This document shows, in pieces, positions 17,585 through 26,019 of a stretch of DNA of 64,000 nucleotides (position 1 is the first letter of the stretch; each line of letters starts with the position of its first letter). The notes under the pieces were generated by a model that worked only from the letters and a program-made list of their open reading frames with translations, ran no database searches and was not told where the DNA came from. The DNA lies in contig NZ_BQKC01000001.1 in the NCBI RefSeq assembly GCF_022834715.1, positions 780,501 through 844,500 of the forward strand, given 5' to 3'. The translations under genes and the position numbers were made by a program. This DNA comes from Granulimonas faecalis (GTDB lineage Bacteria; Actinomycetota; Coriobacteriia; Coriobacteriales; Atopobiaceae).

Positions 17585-19288
17585 ATGTTCCAGGGAGTCA
17601 ACGGCTCCGACGGCATCGGTATCGGCCAGGCCCAGGTGGCCGTTGAGCCGGACCTCAGCTACACCCCCACGGCCCATAACGACCCCGCCGCCGAGCGCGA
17701 GCGCTACAACGGCGCCCTCGAGGCCTTCTGCGACCGCACCCAGGCCCAGGCCGACCGCATGGCGGTCACGGTGGGCGAGGAGGAGTCGCAGATCATGATC
17801 GGCCACATCAACATGGCCCGCGACCCGTTCATGATCGACGAGATCAACAACCGCATCAACACCGGCATGAGCGCCGAGCAGGCCGTGGACGAGGTCTGCG
17901 ACATGTTCTACGGCATGTTCGCCGGCATGGACGACCCCATGATGCGCGAGCGCGCCGCCGACGTGCAGGACATCCGCGTGGGCCTTCTGGCTAACCTGCT
18001 GGGCAAGGAGGTCGTGGACCTCTCCGTGCTGCCTGCCGGCTCCATCGTCGTGGTGCACGACCTCACCCCGTCCATGACGGCGGACATCGACAAGGAGAAC
18101 GTGGCCGGCATCGTCACCGAGACCGGCGGCCGCACCTCCCACTCCGCCATCATCGCCCGCGCCTTGGAGATTCCCGCGGTCCTCTCCGTGCCCAACGCCT
18201 GCACCATCTGCCGCAACGGCGACACCGTGGTGGTGGACGGCACCAAGGGCGAGGTCTTCGTGAACCCGGACGAGGAGGCCCTCGAGGGCTTCCGCGCCGA
18301 GGCTGCCAAGGCCGCCGAGGCCAAGGCCGCCCTCAACGCCTACCGTGGCAAGCCCACCGAGACCGCCGACGGCGACCGCGTGCTGCTCGTGGCCAACATC
18401 GGCAACCCCGACGACGCCACCGGCGCCATCGAGCACGACGCCGAGGGCGTGGGCCTGTTCCGCTCCGAGTTCCTGTTCATGGACGCCAAGGAGCTCCCCA
18501 GCGAGGAGGACCAGTTCAAGGCCTACCAGAAGGTGGCCCTGAAGATGAAGGACCAGCCGGTCATCATCCGCACCCTCGACGTGGGCGGCGACAAGGAGAT
18601 CCCGTACCTGGACCTCAAGAAGGAGGAGAACCCCTTCATGGGGTACCGTGCCGTCCGCTACTGCCTGTCCAACCCCGAGCAGTACAAGGTGCAGCTCCGG
18701 GCCCTCCTGCGCGCCAGCGCCTTCGGTGACATCAAGATCATGGTGCCCCTGGTGACCTGCCTCGAGGAGATTCGCTCGGTCAAGGAGCTCGTGGAGGAGT
18801 GCAAGAAGGAGCTCGACGCCGAGGGCGTGAAGTACAACCCCGACATCGAGGTCGGCACCATGATCGAGACCCCCGCGGCCTCCCTCATCGCCGACGACCT
18901 CGCCGCCGAGTGCGACTTCTTCTCCATCGGCACCAACGACCTCATCGGCTACACCATGTGCGCCGACCGCGGCAACGACGCCATCGCCTACCTCTACAGC
19001 GTCTACAACCCCGCGGTGCTCCGCTCCATCAAGCGCATCGTGGAGTGCGGCAACGAGGCCGGCATCATGGTGGGCATGTGCGGCGAGGCCGCGGCCGACC
19101 CGCTGCTGATCCCCATGCTCATCAGCTTTGGTCTGGGCGAGTACTCCGTGAGCGCCCCCTCCGTGCTCAAGACCCGCAAGACCATCTCCGAGTGGACCAA
19201 GGCCGAGGCCGACGCCCTGGCCGAGAAGGTCATGAGGCTCAAGACCGCCGAGGAGGTCAAGGACGCCCTGGCCGAGGCCGCCAAGTAG
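17585..19288 (+). CDS. ptsI: PTS enzyme I (PEP-protein phosphotransferase)
   Basis: Cytosolic enzyme that takes phosphate from PEP and hands it to HPr. The 567-residue length is standard. The N-terminal domain carries His186 in GGRTSHSAIIARA. The C-terminal PEP-binding barrel shows VGLFRSEFLFMD, IIRTLDVGGDKEIPY, FFSIGTNDLIGYTM and the active-site Cys in GMCGEAAADP. ATG 17585 has AAGGAGG seven bases upstream; an in-frame ATG at 17513 lies inside the terminator and is rejected. Followed by a strong terminator at 19325. Confidence 0.96.
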   Translation: MFQGVNGSDGIGIGQAQVAVEPDLSYTPTAHNDPAAERERYNGALEAFCDRTQAQADRMAVTVGEEESQIMIGHINMARDPFMIDEINNRINTGMSAEQAVDEVCDMFYGMFAGMDDPMMRERAADVQDIRVGLLANLLGKEVVDLSVLPAGSIVVVHDLTPSMTADIDKENVAGIVTETGGRTSHSAIIARALEIPAVLSVPNACTICRNGDTVVVDGTKGEVFVNPDEEALEGFRAEAAKAAEAKAALNAYRGKPTETADGDRVLLVANIGNPDDATGAIEHDAEGVGLFRSEFLFMDAKELPSEEDQFKAYQKVALKMKDQPVIIRTLDVGGDKEIPYLDLKKEENPFMGYRAVRYCLSNPEQYKVQLRALLRASAFGDIKIMVPLVTCLEEIRSVKELVEECKKELDAEGVKYNPDIEVGTMIETPAASLIADDLAAECDFFSIGTNDLIGYTMCADRGNDAIAYLYSVYNPAVLRSIKRIVECGNEAGIMVGMCGEAAADPLLIPMLISFGLGEYSVSAPSVLKTRKTISEWTKAEADALAEKVMRLKTAEEVKDALAEAAK

Positions 19289-19324
19289 CCCCGAGCCCCT
19301 CATAACTGCCTGACAGGCGCATCG

Positions 19325-19360
19325 AAGGCCCCCGTCCCCACCAGGGACGGGGGCCTTTTT
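19325..19360 (+). terminator. Terminator of the PTS cluster
   Basis: AAGGCCCCCGTCCC pairs with GGGACGGGGGCCTT, loop CACCA, then TTTTT. Confidence 0.9.
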
Positions 19361-19750
19361 CTGTGCCGCAGCCACCTTGGCCCGGCAGCCCATTCCACCA
19401 AAACTGCCCTTTAATTGTAAGAAAACTTCCCACAAAACTACCCTCTAAAACCAGAGGGATATTATTGCAACGGTGAGCGTCCTAAAAGGATATGAAGGCT
19501 TTGCGCTGGCGCCACAGAACAATCAAGGTGCCTTGTTTACACCCAGACTCGGTACCTGATGTAAAACTGCAGGTAGAAATCCATACATTATATACCACGG
19601 ACTTCAGACAGGAATACGAGAGGGGACCGGCCTCCTATCACCTCATCGGTCATAAACGCGATGGGGGGGGGTGCTATCATTGCCCCCAGCATGAATGGTT
19701 AGACACATTCACGCAAAGGTATCTGCACCCAAGGAAAGGACGAGGGGCCC
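19361..19750 (+). promoter_or_regulatory. Leader and promoter region of the exopolysaccharide operon
   Basis: A 390-bp gene-free stretch, less GC-rich than its flanks. CCCTCT/AGAGGG at 19441-19458 forms a small hairpin followed by an AT run. TGC-TATCAT at 19672-19680 is an extended -10 about 70 bases before the first gene, sitting inside a G-run/C-run (19663-19687) that could itself pair. I find no JUMPstart/ops element. A ribosome site (AAGGAAAGGACGAGGGG) lies at the end. Confidence 0.45.
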
Positions 19751-20410
19751 ATGACCCTCCTGGAACTGTTCGCACTCCTCAAGAAGCACCTGAGGCTGGT
19801 CATAGCGCTGCCGGTGGTGTGCGCGCTCGTGTGCGCGGTGGTGAGCTACGGCTTCCTGCCCAACACCTACACGGCCACCACCTCCATGTACGTGCTCGCC
19901 AAGACCGGCGACGGCACCTCCAACACCCTCAACAGCGACCTCACGGCCTCGCAGCAGCTCACCAACGACGTCTCCACGCTGCTCAAGAGCTCCCGCGTGG
20001 AGACTCAGACGGCCGGCGCCCTGGGCCTCAAGGACCTCTCCGACTACAAGATCGACGTCACCAGCAGCACCACCAGCCGCGTCATCTCCCTCTCGGTCAC
20101 CGGCACGGACCCCGCCCAGACGGCGGAGGTCGCCAACGGGCTGGCCCAGCAGGTCTCGGCCATCGCCCAGGAGGTCATGAACGTGGACTCCGTGAACGTG
20201 GTGGACCAGGCCCAGACCCCCGAGAGCCCGTCCGGCCCCAGGCGCCCGCTCTACGTGGCCGTCGCGTTCCTCGCCGGCCTCTTCCTCGCCGTGGCGTTTG
20301 TCGTGGTGGAGGACATGGTCAACACCCGGGTGCGCAGCCAGGAGGAGCTCGAGGAGCTCGTAGGCCTGCCCGTCATGGGCCGCATCCCCGCCATGAAGGA
20401 GGCCCGCTGA
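19751..20410 (+). CDS. Polysaccharide chain-length regulator / kinase activator (Wzz/YveK-like)
   Basis: Membrane adaptor of 219 residues with two transmembrane segments, near residues 17-37 and 172-192, bracketing an extracytoplasmic domain with the usual Wzz core (NTYTATTSMYVLAKT, SRVISLSVTGTDP). The pre-TM2 motif PRRPLYVAV matches the proline-rich stretch of the family. In Firmicutes such short proteins (YveK, CapA, CpsC) activate a separate tyrosine kinase, which follows here with a one-base overlap (TGATG). First gene of the exopolysaccharide operon. Confidence 0.88.
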   Translation: MTLLELFALLKKHLRLVIALPVVCALVCAVVSYGFLPNTYTATTSMYVLAKTGDGTSNTLNSDLTASQQLTNDVSTLLKSSRVETQTAGALGLKDLSDYKIDVTSSTTSRVISLSVTGTDPAQTAEVANGLAQQVSAIAQEVMNVDSVNVVDQAQTPESPSGPRRPLYVAVAFLAGLFLAVAFVVVEDMVNTRVRSQEELEELVGLPVMGRIPAMKEAR

Positions 20411-21273
20411 TGGCTCGCTCCACCGGAATCGACCGCGTCCAGATGCAGAACGCCCTCAAGCGTCTGGCCACCAACATCCAGTTCTCCTCCGTGGACGACC
20501 CCGTGCGCACCCTCACGGTCACCTCGTCCATCCCCAACGAGGGCAAGACCACCATCTCCTGCGGCCTGGCCGAGGCCTTCGCGTCGGCCGGCAAGCGCGT
20601 GGTCGTGGTGGAGTGCGACATGCGCCGCCGCTCGGTGGCCAACCAGCTCAAGGTCTACGCCAAGCACGGCCTCTACTCCGTGCTCTCCCACCAGGTGACC
20701 CTGGATGACGCCGTGGTGGAGACGGGCGTCGCCGGCCTCTACTTCCTGGACGCCGAGCCGCGCCTGCCCAACCCCGTGGACATCCTGCAGTCCAGGCGCT
20801 TCCACGCCCTCATGGACGACCTCTCCCGTGCCTACGACTACGTGATCTTTGACACCCCGCCCATCTCCGCCTTTGTGGACGGCGCCGTGGTGGGGCACCT
20901 CACCGACGCCACGCTCCTGGTGGTGCGCGAGAACTTCACCAAGCGCGAGACCGTGCAGGCCGCGGTGGAGCAGCTCAAGACCGCCGAGGCCAACGTCATC
21001 GGCACGGTGCTCAACTACTGCGAGGCCGAGGAGAACGAGTACTACTACAGCTACTACGCCAAGGACGGCAAGCGCATGAGGCGCGAGGACGTGGAGGTGG
21101 CCCGCAAGCAGACCGCCGCTCCCGCCGCCGCGCCGTCCATGAGGCCGGTGGCGGCCGGCACCGTGACCGCCCCCAGGCCCTCTGCGGCCGGCCCCCGGCG
21201 CATCGCCCCCGAGACCACGGCCGAGATGCTCGGCCTCACCCACGACCCCCGCATCCGTGCGGGCGAGGAGTGA
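20410..21273 (+). CDS. Bacterial tyrosine kinase (CpsD/YwqD-like)
   Basis: BY-kinase of 287 residues controlling polysaccharide length and export. Walker A SIPNEGKTT near residue 41, Walker A' VVVVECDMRRRSV near 65 and Walker B YDYVIFDTPP near 140 are intact. The autophosphorylated tyrosine cluster EYYYSYY lies near residue 210. It is followed by an unusual alanine/proline-rich tail of about 60 residues, whereas in most relatives the cluster is at the very C-terminus. It pairs with the upstream adaptor and downstream phosphatase. Confidence 0.92.
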   Translation: MARSTGIDRVQMQNALKRLATNIQFSSVDDPVRTLTVTSSIPNEGKTTISCGLAEAFASAGKRVVVVECDMRRRSVANQLKVYAKHGLYSVLSHQVTLDDAVVETGVAGLYFLDAEPRLPNPVDILQSRRFHALMDDLSRAYDYVIFDTPPISAFVDGAVVGHLTDATLLVVRENFTKRETVQAAVEQLKTAEANVIGTVLNYCEAEENEYYYSYYAKDGKRMRREDVEVARKQTAAPAAAPSMRPVAAGTVTAPRPSAAGPRRIAPETTAEMLGLTHDPRIRAGEE

Positions 21274-21281
21274 GGTAGGCC

Positions 21282-21956
21282 ATGAGAGACATCCACAGCC
21301 ATATTCTGCCGGGCGTGGACGACGGCGCCCCGGACATCAAGGCGTCCCTGGAGATGCTGGAGGCCGCCAAGGCGGCCGGCGTCACCTCCATCGTGTGTAC
21401 GCCCCACTGCCGCGAGCCGTTCTTTGACTATGCCGCCATGAACGAGGCCTTCCGCGAGCTCACGGCGGCCGCCCCGGACTTCCCGTTCACCATGGGCTTT
21501 GAGGTCAACCACTCCAAGCTCATGGACCTGGGGCTCGAGGAGTGGGCGCCCAAGCTGGGCGTCTCCGGCTCCAACGACTTCCTGCTGGAGCTCTCCAGCC
21601 GCTGCACGGCGGACGACTTCCAGGACTACGAGCGCACCATCCTCGCGCTGCAGTCCATGGGCTACCGCGTGATCGTGGCGCACCCGGAGCGCTACCGGGC
21701 CATCCAGGAGGACCTCTCCCTGGCCCAGCGCCTCATCGACCTGGGCTGTCGCCTCCAGGCCTCCGCGGACTTCATCGACGGCGGGCGCCTGGGCCGCGAG
21801 AAGAAGCCCGCCACCAGGCTCTTCAACCAGATGGCCTACTCCTTTGTGGCCAGCGACGCCCACCGGCCGGAGCACTACGAGATGCTCGGGCGCATCCGTG
21901 CCAGCGGCAACTACCGCCTCAGACCACGGCACATGCGGGTGCCGAGCGTGGCCTGA
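21282..21956 (+). CDS. PHP-family tyrosine phosphatase (CpsB/CapC/YwqE-like)
   Basis: Manganese-dependent phosphatase of 224 residues that resets the tyrosine kinase. MRDIHSHILPGVDDGAPD gives the first metal-binding HxH...DDG motif, CTPHCREP the second, and VIVAHPERY plus SDAHRPEH the C-terminal ligands. It starts eight bases after the kinase. Together the three genes form the standard Wzd-Wze-Wzb control module. It is still in the GC-rich, conserved part of the locus. Confidence 0.92.
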   Translation: MRDIHSHILPGVDDGAPDIKASLEMLEAAKAAGVTSIVCTPHCREPFFDYAAMNEAFRELTAAAPDFPFTMGFEVNHSKLMDLGLEEWAPKLGVSGSNDFLLELSSRCTADDFQDYERTILALQSMGYRVIVAHPERYRAIQEDLSLAQRLIDLGCRLQASADFIDGGRLGREKKPATRLFNQMAYSFVASDAHRPEHYEMLGRIRASGNYRLRPRHMRVPSVA

Positions 21957-21993
21957 GGCCCCAGCGGGATCACCGGGAGCGTGCGGCCCGGTG

Positions 21994-22049
21994 GCCTGCG
22001 ACGGGGGCTCTTGGGGTGTGTGGGCAGCCCGAGAGCCTCCATCGCAGGC
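21994..22049 (+). promoter_or_regulatory. Structured leader element upstream of the NusG paralog
   Basis: GCCTGCGA at 21994 pairs with TCGCAGGC ending at 22049, and an inner GGCTCT pairs with AGAGCC, giving a long two-step hairpin in the 233-bp gap between phosphatase and nusG-like gene. More GC-rich inverted repeats follow to 22110. Possible target of the antiterminator or an attenuator; not tested. Confidence 0.5.
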
Positions 22050-22189
22050 AACTGCACCCATAGCCCCTGCGGCACCGGTCGTCGCCTCGGTGCGCGCCGG
22101 CAGCCGGAAGGGGTCACACACAACGGTCCGTGCGCCGTGCCCGGGAGGGCGCGGCGGCGGCGAAGCCGTGCCGTCTTGAGGAGGACCTC

Positions 22190-22717
22190 GTGCCCAGGGA
22201 CCACACCCGCACCTACGTGCTGCAGACCATGGCAGGCCGGGAGCGAAAGCTCAAGGAGGCCGTGGAGCGCGGCGTGAGCGGGGTGGGGGAGTGCTACATC
22301 TGCGAGCGCGAGGTGGCCGAGAAGCGCGACGGCCGGTGGGTGAGGGCCGTGAAACGGCTGCTGCCCGGCTATGTGTTCGTGCGGACGGACGACCCGGACA
22401 CCCTCGCGGCCGGGCTTCGCGGGCTTCCTGGTTTCTCGAGGCTCCTGGGCGTCTCGGGCGAGCGGTTCTTGCCGCTGACGCCGGGCGAGGAGGCCTGGCT
22501 GGGGGCACTGGCGAACCCGGATACCCACGTGGTGGAGCTTAGCCAGGGCGTCATCGAGGGGGACCGCGTGCGTGTGAGTGCGGGGCCGTTGAAGGGTTTG
22601 GAGAGCGCGATCCGCAAGGTGGACCGCCACAAGCGGACGGCTTGGATCGAGGTGTCCCTCATGGGGCGCACCAAGCTGGTGAAGGTTGGGATGGAGATTG
22701 TCAGAAAACAGGGTTGA
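22190..22717 (+). CDS. NusG-family specialised antiterminator (LoaP/UpxY-like)
   Basis: Transcription elongation factor paralog, 175 residues. An N-terminal NGN domain (TYVLQTMAGRERKLKEAVER, KRLLPGYVFVRTDDPD) is followed by a KOW domain (GDRVRVSAGPLKGLESAIRKV). Its place inside a polysaccharide operon, and not beside secE, marks it as a locus-specific paralog of the LoaP/UpxY/RfaH type, which help RNA polymerase through terminators in long operons. GTG 22190 has GAGGAGG four bases upstream. The AT-rich genes that follow are its likely targets. The family is firm; the exact subfamily is inferred. Confidence 0.85.
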   Translation: MPRDHTRTYVLQTMAGRERKLKEAVERGVSGVGECYICEREVAEKRDGRWVRAVKRLLPGYVFVRTDDPDTLAAGLRGLPGFSRLLGVSGERFLPLTPGEEAWLGALANPDTHVVELSQGVIEGDRVRVSAGPLKGLESAIRKVDRHKRTAWIEVSLMGRTKLVKVGMEIVRKQG

Positions 22718-23495
22718 CCGGAAGCTGCCGAGGACGGGGGCGGCTGCTGCCGCGCTGTCCGCGACGTGGACCAAGGAGATGCCTGCGAACTCGATTCAGG
22801 CGGCATGCGACAGCTACGCAGCCAATCTGATGCCTGGGACCCCAGAGTTCGCAGAGCTCAGCAAGAGTCTCGATACGCGTTCGATGGGCTATCGCTTCTT
22901 CAGGCGAACGTTCGACATCGTGTTCAGTGGTGTCGTTATCGCGGTAGGTGTCATCCCTTGCACACTGCTCGCTGTGGCCATAGCGCTCGATACCAAAGGG
23001 TCGCCCATTTACACCCAAAAGCGTGCCGGTAGGTTTGGCAGACCATTTCGAATCTTCAAGTTCCGCACCATGGTTGCCGATGCAGACGACGTTGAGAAGC
23101 ATCTATCTTCCGAACAGCTTGCAGAGTGGCGTAGGGAGCGAAAAGTCACCAATGACCCGCGAATTACGCGGCTGGGTCGTCTTCTGCGAAAGACTTCTGT
23201 CGACGAGCTCCCCCAGTTTATCAATGTACTGATTGGTCAGATTTCTGTGGTTGGACCGAGGCCCGTCTCTTTTGACGAGCTGGATCACTTTGGCGCCGAT
23301 GCGGCCCTTCTGCTGAGTGTTCCTGGGGGCATCACGGGGCTGTGGCAGGTGACCACAAGAAACAACGCAACGTTTGAGAGCGGTGAACGCCAGGAAATCG
23401 AGTTGGATTACGTGCGTGAGGCTTCTCCCCGGCTGGATTTGCGATGCATCGCAGGAACTCTTGGTGCCATGTTCGGTCGAAGGAGCGGGCGATGA
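22686..23495 (+). CDS. Priming sugar transferase (undecaprenyl-phosphate, WcaJ/PssY type)
   Basis: Starts each polysaccharide unit by moving a sugar phosphate onto undecaprenyl phosphate at the membrane. One hydrophobic segment (RRTFDIVFSGVVIAVGVIPC) precedes the catalytic domain with KFRTMVADAD, TSVDELPQFINVL, ISVVGPRPV and ITGLWQV, the signature of the bacterial sugar transferase family. The start is uncertain: ATG 22686 overlaps the NusG-like gene by 32 bases and has GAAGG upstream, while ATG 22779 would give 238 residues but has AAGGAG directly abutting. GC content falls within this gene, marking the left side of the variable block. Confidence 0.9.
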   Translation: MGWRLSENRVDRKLPRTGAAAAALSATWTKEMPANSIQAACDSYAANLMPGTPEFAELSKSLDTRSMGYRFFRRTFDIVFSGVVIAVGVIPCTLLAVAIALDTKGSPIYTQKRAGRFGRPFRIFKFRTMVADADDVEKHLSSEQLAEWRRERKVTNDPRITRLGRLLRKTSVDELPQFINVLIGQISVVGPRPVSFDELDHFGADAALLLSVPGGITGLWQVTTRNNATFESGERQEIELDYVREASPRLDLRCIAGTLGAMFGRRSGR

Positions 23496-24778
23496 GTGAA
23501 AATATAAGATCTGAATCAAGTAATAGCGAAATGACAGATCGAAGACTCAAAATTATATATTTTACTCAGTTTTATAGCCCTGAGCCCATCGCCGCCGCTT
23601 TCCGCGCCACTGAGCACGCCGAGCTTTGGGCTGCAGAGGACAACGACGTCACGGTCTTCACCAGCTGGCCGAATTATCCAACGGGCAGGCTCTTCGACGG
23701 TTACGAGATTGAGCGACTTGGAGAGGAGGAGGTTGGCGGCGTACGTGTCCTCCGGTCTGGCTCTTCATTGCGTCCGAACACATCGCTCCTTAAGCGTGTC
23801 CACAGTGGCCTCAGCCTCATAGTGAACGGCCTTCGCAACCTTAGGCGCCACTCGTCGGTGGGCTCGGACTACGATGTGTGTCTCGTGACGTGTGGGACGG
23901 TGTTCTTTGCTTGGCTCGGTGTTCATTGGGCCCGCAGGAACGGTATTCCCTTCGTCGTTGAGTTCCGCGACCTCACTTGGCGCCAGCTCATGGCGACTGG
24001 ATTCTCAGAGGACGACTTCAAGGTGCGGGCTGTGCGCCGACTCGAGCTTTCCCTTTGCGAAGGGGCTGCGAGGGTAGTGGTCCTCACCGAGGGGTTCAGG
24101 CGGGATCTCGTGGCAGAAGGGGTGCCGGCCTCTTCTATCGAGGTGGTGCCGAACGGGGCCGACATCGTGGACTGCCACCACAGTTTTCGGTCGCCTCTCC
24201 GTCTCGGCTATTTCGGGACCATTGGGCTTTCCCAGGATGTGCCGCGGACGCTCCGCTATGCCTCGGCTCTCGCGGCTGAGCGGCTTGTCGCTTCCTACAC
24301 GGTGGTGGGTAATGGCGCCGCAAGGGACGAAGCGGTCTCCGCCTCCTCCTCCTGTCCGGACGGGCTCGTGACATTTCTCGGCGGTATGCCGAAGGATGAC
24401 CTTGAGTCTCTTTACGCCTCGGTGGATATGACCGTCGTCTCCCTCAGGAAGGATTCGGCCTTCGAGGGGACTGTCCCCTCCAAAATCTTCCAGTCTCTCG
24501 CTCGAGGTGTCCCGGTCCTCTACATCGGCCCGAAGGGCGATGCGGCCGAGATTGTGAAAGCAAGCGGGGGAGGGGTCGCGCTCTGTGGTGACGAGGAGGC
24601 GGACCTCTCTGACCTCAAGGCCTTTGTCTCGCAGCACGACATCCTCGATGTCCTCGCAAAAATGAGCGCTTCGGCCGTCTCCTACATGGGGGCGTATTAC
24701 ACCCGGGCCATTATGGCCAATCGCCTGCTTGCGGTCTTGAAGGGTGTTGCTGACCAAAACAAGGAAAACAAATCGTGA
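23492..24778 (+). CDS. Glycosyltransferase family 4
   Basis: A 428-residue GT-B-fold glycosyltransferase that probably adds a sugar to the lipid-linked repeat unit on the cytoplasmic face. The N-terminal domain has KIIYFTQFYSPEPIAAAFR and FVVEFRDLTW (WcaI/WbuB-like); the C-terminal domain has VVPNGADIV, LGYFGTIGLSQDV and EGTVPSKIFQSLARGVPV. ATG 23492 overlaps the sugar transferase stop (ATGA) and has AAGGAGCGGGCG upstream. Donor and acceptor cannot be read from sequence. Confidence 0.87.
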   Translation: MSENIRSESSNSEMTDRRLKIIYFTQFYSPEPIAAAFRATEHAELWAAEDNDVTVFTSWPNYPTGRLFDGYEIERLGEEEVGGVRVLRSGSSLRPNTSLLKRVHSGLSLIVNGLRNLRRHSSVGSDYDVCLVTCGTVFFAWLGVHWARRNGIPFVVEFRDLTWRQLMATGFSEDDFKVRAVRRLELSLCEGAARVVVLTEGFRRDLVAEGVPASSIEVVPNGADIVDCHHSFRSPLRLGYFGTIGLSQDVPRTLRYASALAAERLVASYTVVGNGAARDEAVSASSSCPDGLVTFLGGMPKDDLESLYASVDMTVVSLRKDSAFEGTVPSKIFQSLARGVPVLYIGPKGDAAEIVKASGGGVALCGDEEADLSDLKAFVSQHDILDVLAKMSASAVSYMGAYYTRAIMANRLLAVLKGVADQNKENKS

Positions 24779-26010
24779 ATGGAGTGCACTCTATGGTCAA
24801 TGTCATAGGTCTCGGATACATAGGACTTCCTACTGCTCTCATGATGGCGGCTCACGGCGTGGAGGTGGTGGGCACTGACTACGACGAAGGTCTCGTCGCA
24901 ACGCTCAACGCAGGGCGGACTACCTTCAAGGAGGACGGTCTCGACGATCTCTTTGCGGAGGCCGTGACCAAGGGTGTCAGGTTCACCACCGAGTACCAAA
25001 AGTGCGACACATACATTGTTTCAGTGCCCACACCCTATGATAAGGTTTCAAAAAAGATTGATCCTGCCTTCGTCGTGTCGGCCTGCCGATCAGTGCTCGA
25101 CGTCGCTCCGGTGGGTGCGGTGCTCGTGATTGAGTCCACCGTTTCGCCCAACACGGTCGATCGCTTCGTTCGTCCACTCCTCGATGAGACCGGGCGCCAG
25201 GATGTGTCCCTGGCCCATGCTCCCGAGCGTATCATCCCGGGGAATATGGTCTTCGAGCTTTTGCACAACAACCGCACCGTCGGTGCGGACGACCCCGCTA
25301 TTGGAAAACGGGTGGCAGAGCTCTATTCCTCGTTTTGCCAAGGTGAGGTCTCGGTCACCGACATCCGCACGGCGGAGATGACAAAGGTCGTCGAGAACAC
25401 CTTCCGGGCCGTCAATATTGCTTTCTCCAATGAGCTTGCCAGAATCTGCCGCGTGGGCGGGATGGATGTTGCTGAGGTGGTCCGCATCGCCAACAAACAT
25501 CCGCGCGTGAACATCCTTCAGCCTGGCCCCGGTGTGGGCGGCCACTGCATCCCGGTGGACCCTTGGTTCCTCGTGGGTGATTTCCCCGAGACCGCCCGGC
25601 TCACCCGCATGGCCCTTGAGACTAATGCCTCAATGCCTGAGTACGTGCTCAGGCGGGCGTTCGACGTTATGCAGGAGAAGGGCATCGAAGACGTGTCGCA
25701 CGTTGGTGTCTATGGACTCACTTACAAGGAGGACGTCGACGACGTCCGTGAGTCTCCGACGCTTCAGATGCTCGAATCGATGGAGAGGCATCTCTGCGGT
25801 TCTCCACTGCGAGTCTACGACCCGTGGATTGAGCGAGATGTGGTGCCCAACCAGGTGCACTCCATGGAGGATTTCCTTGACGGGCTCGACATTGTGATCG
25901 TCATGGTCGGCCACTCCGAGGTGCGTGGAAGGCCCGAGGCCTTCCACGGTCGTGTTCTTGTGGACCCACGTGACGTAATGGGCGATGGGGAGAACGTCTA
26001 CAAGCTCTAG
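24775..26010 (+). CDS. wecC: UDP-N-acetyl-D-mannosaminuronate dehydrogenase family protein
   Basis: NAD-dependent nucleotide-sugar dehydrogenase, probably oxidising UDP-ManNAc to UDP-ManNAcA. VIGLGYIGLPTALMMAAHGV is the NAD-binding fold, STVSPNTVDR and APERIIPGN follow, and the catalytic Cys is in GPGVGGHCIPVDPWFL near residue 258. GTG 24775 overlaps the previous stop (GTGA); ATG 24793 is a good alternative with GGAG upstream. The next gene, a UDP-GlcNAc 2-epimerase, makes the expected substrate, which favours ManNAcA over glucuronate. Confidence 0.87.
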   Translation: MNGVHSMVNVIGLGYIGLPTALMMAAHGVEVVGTDYDEGLVATLNAGRTTFKEDGLDDLFAEAVTKGVRFTTEYQKCDTYIVSVPTPYDKVSKKIDPAFVVSACRSVLDVAPVGAVLVIESTVSPNTVDRFVRPLLDETGRQDVSLAHAPERIIPGNMVFELLHNNRTVGADDPAIGKRVAELYSSFCQGEVSVTDIRTAEMTKVVENTFRAVNIAFSNELARICRVGGMDVAEVVRIANKHPRVNILQPGPGVGGHCIPVDPWFLVGDFPETARLTRMALETNASMPEYVLRRAFDVMQEKGIEDVSHVGVYGLTYKEDVDDVRESPTLQMLESMERHLCGSPLRVYDPWIERDVVPNQVHSMEDFLDGLDIVIVMVGHSEVRGRPEAFHGRVLVDPRDVMGDGENVYKL

Positions 26011-26019
26011 GGGGAGCAA

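Noticed and set aside
17540-19435. 630-codon minus-strand open frame opposite ptsI
   Set aside because: Same antisense pattern; ptsI motifs on the plus strand are complete.
19361-19750. JUMPstart/ops element for RfaH-type control
   Set aside because: No GGCGGTAG-like ops sequence is present in the leader.
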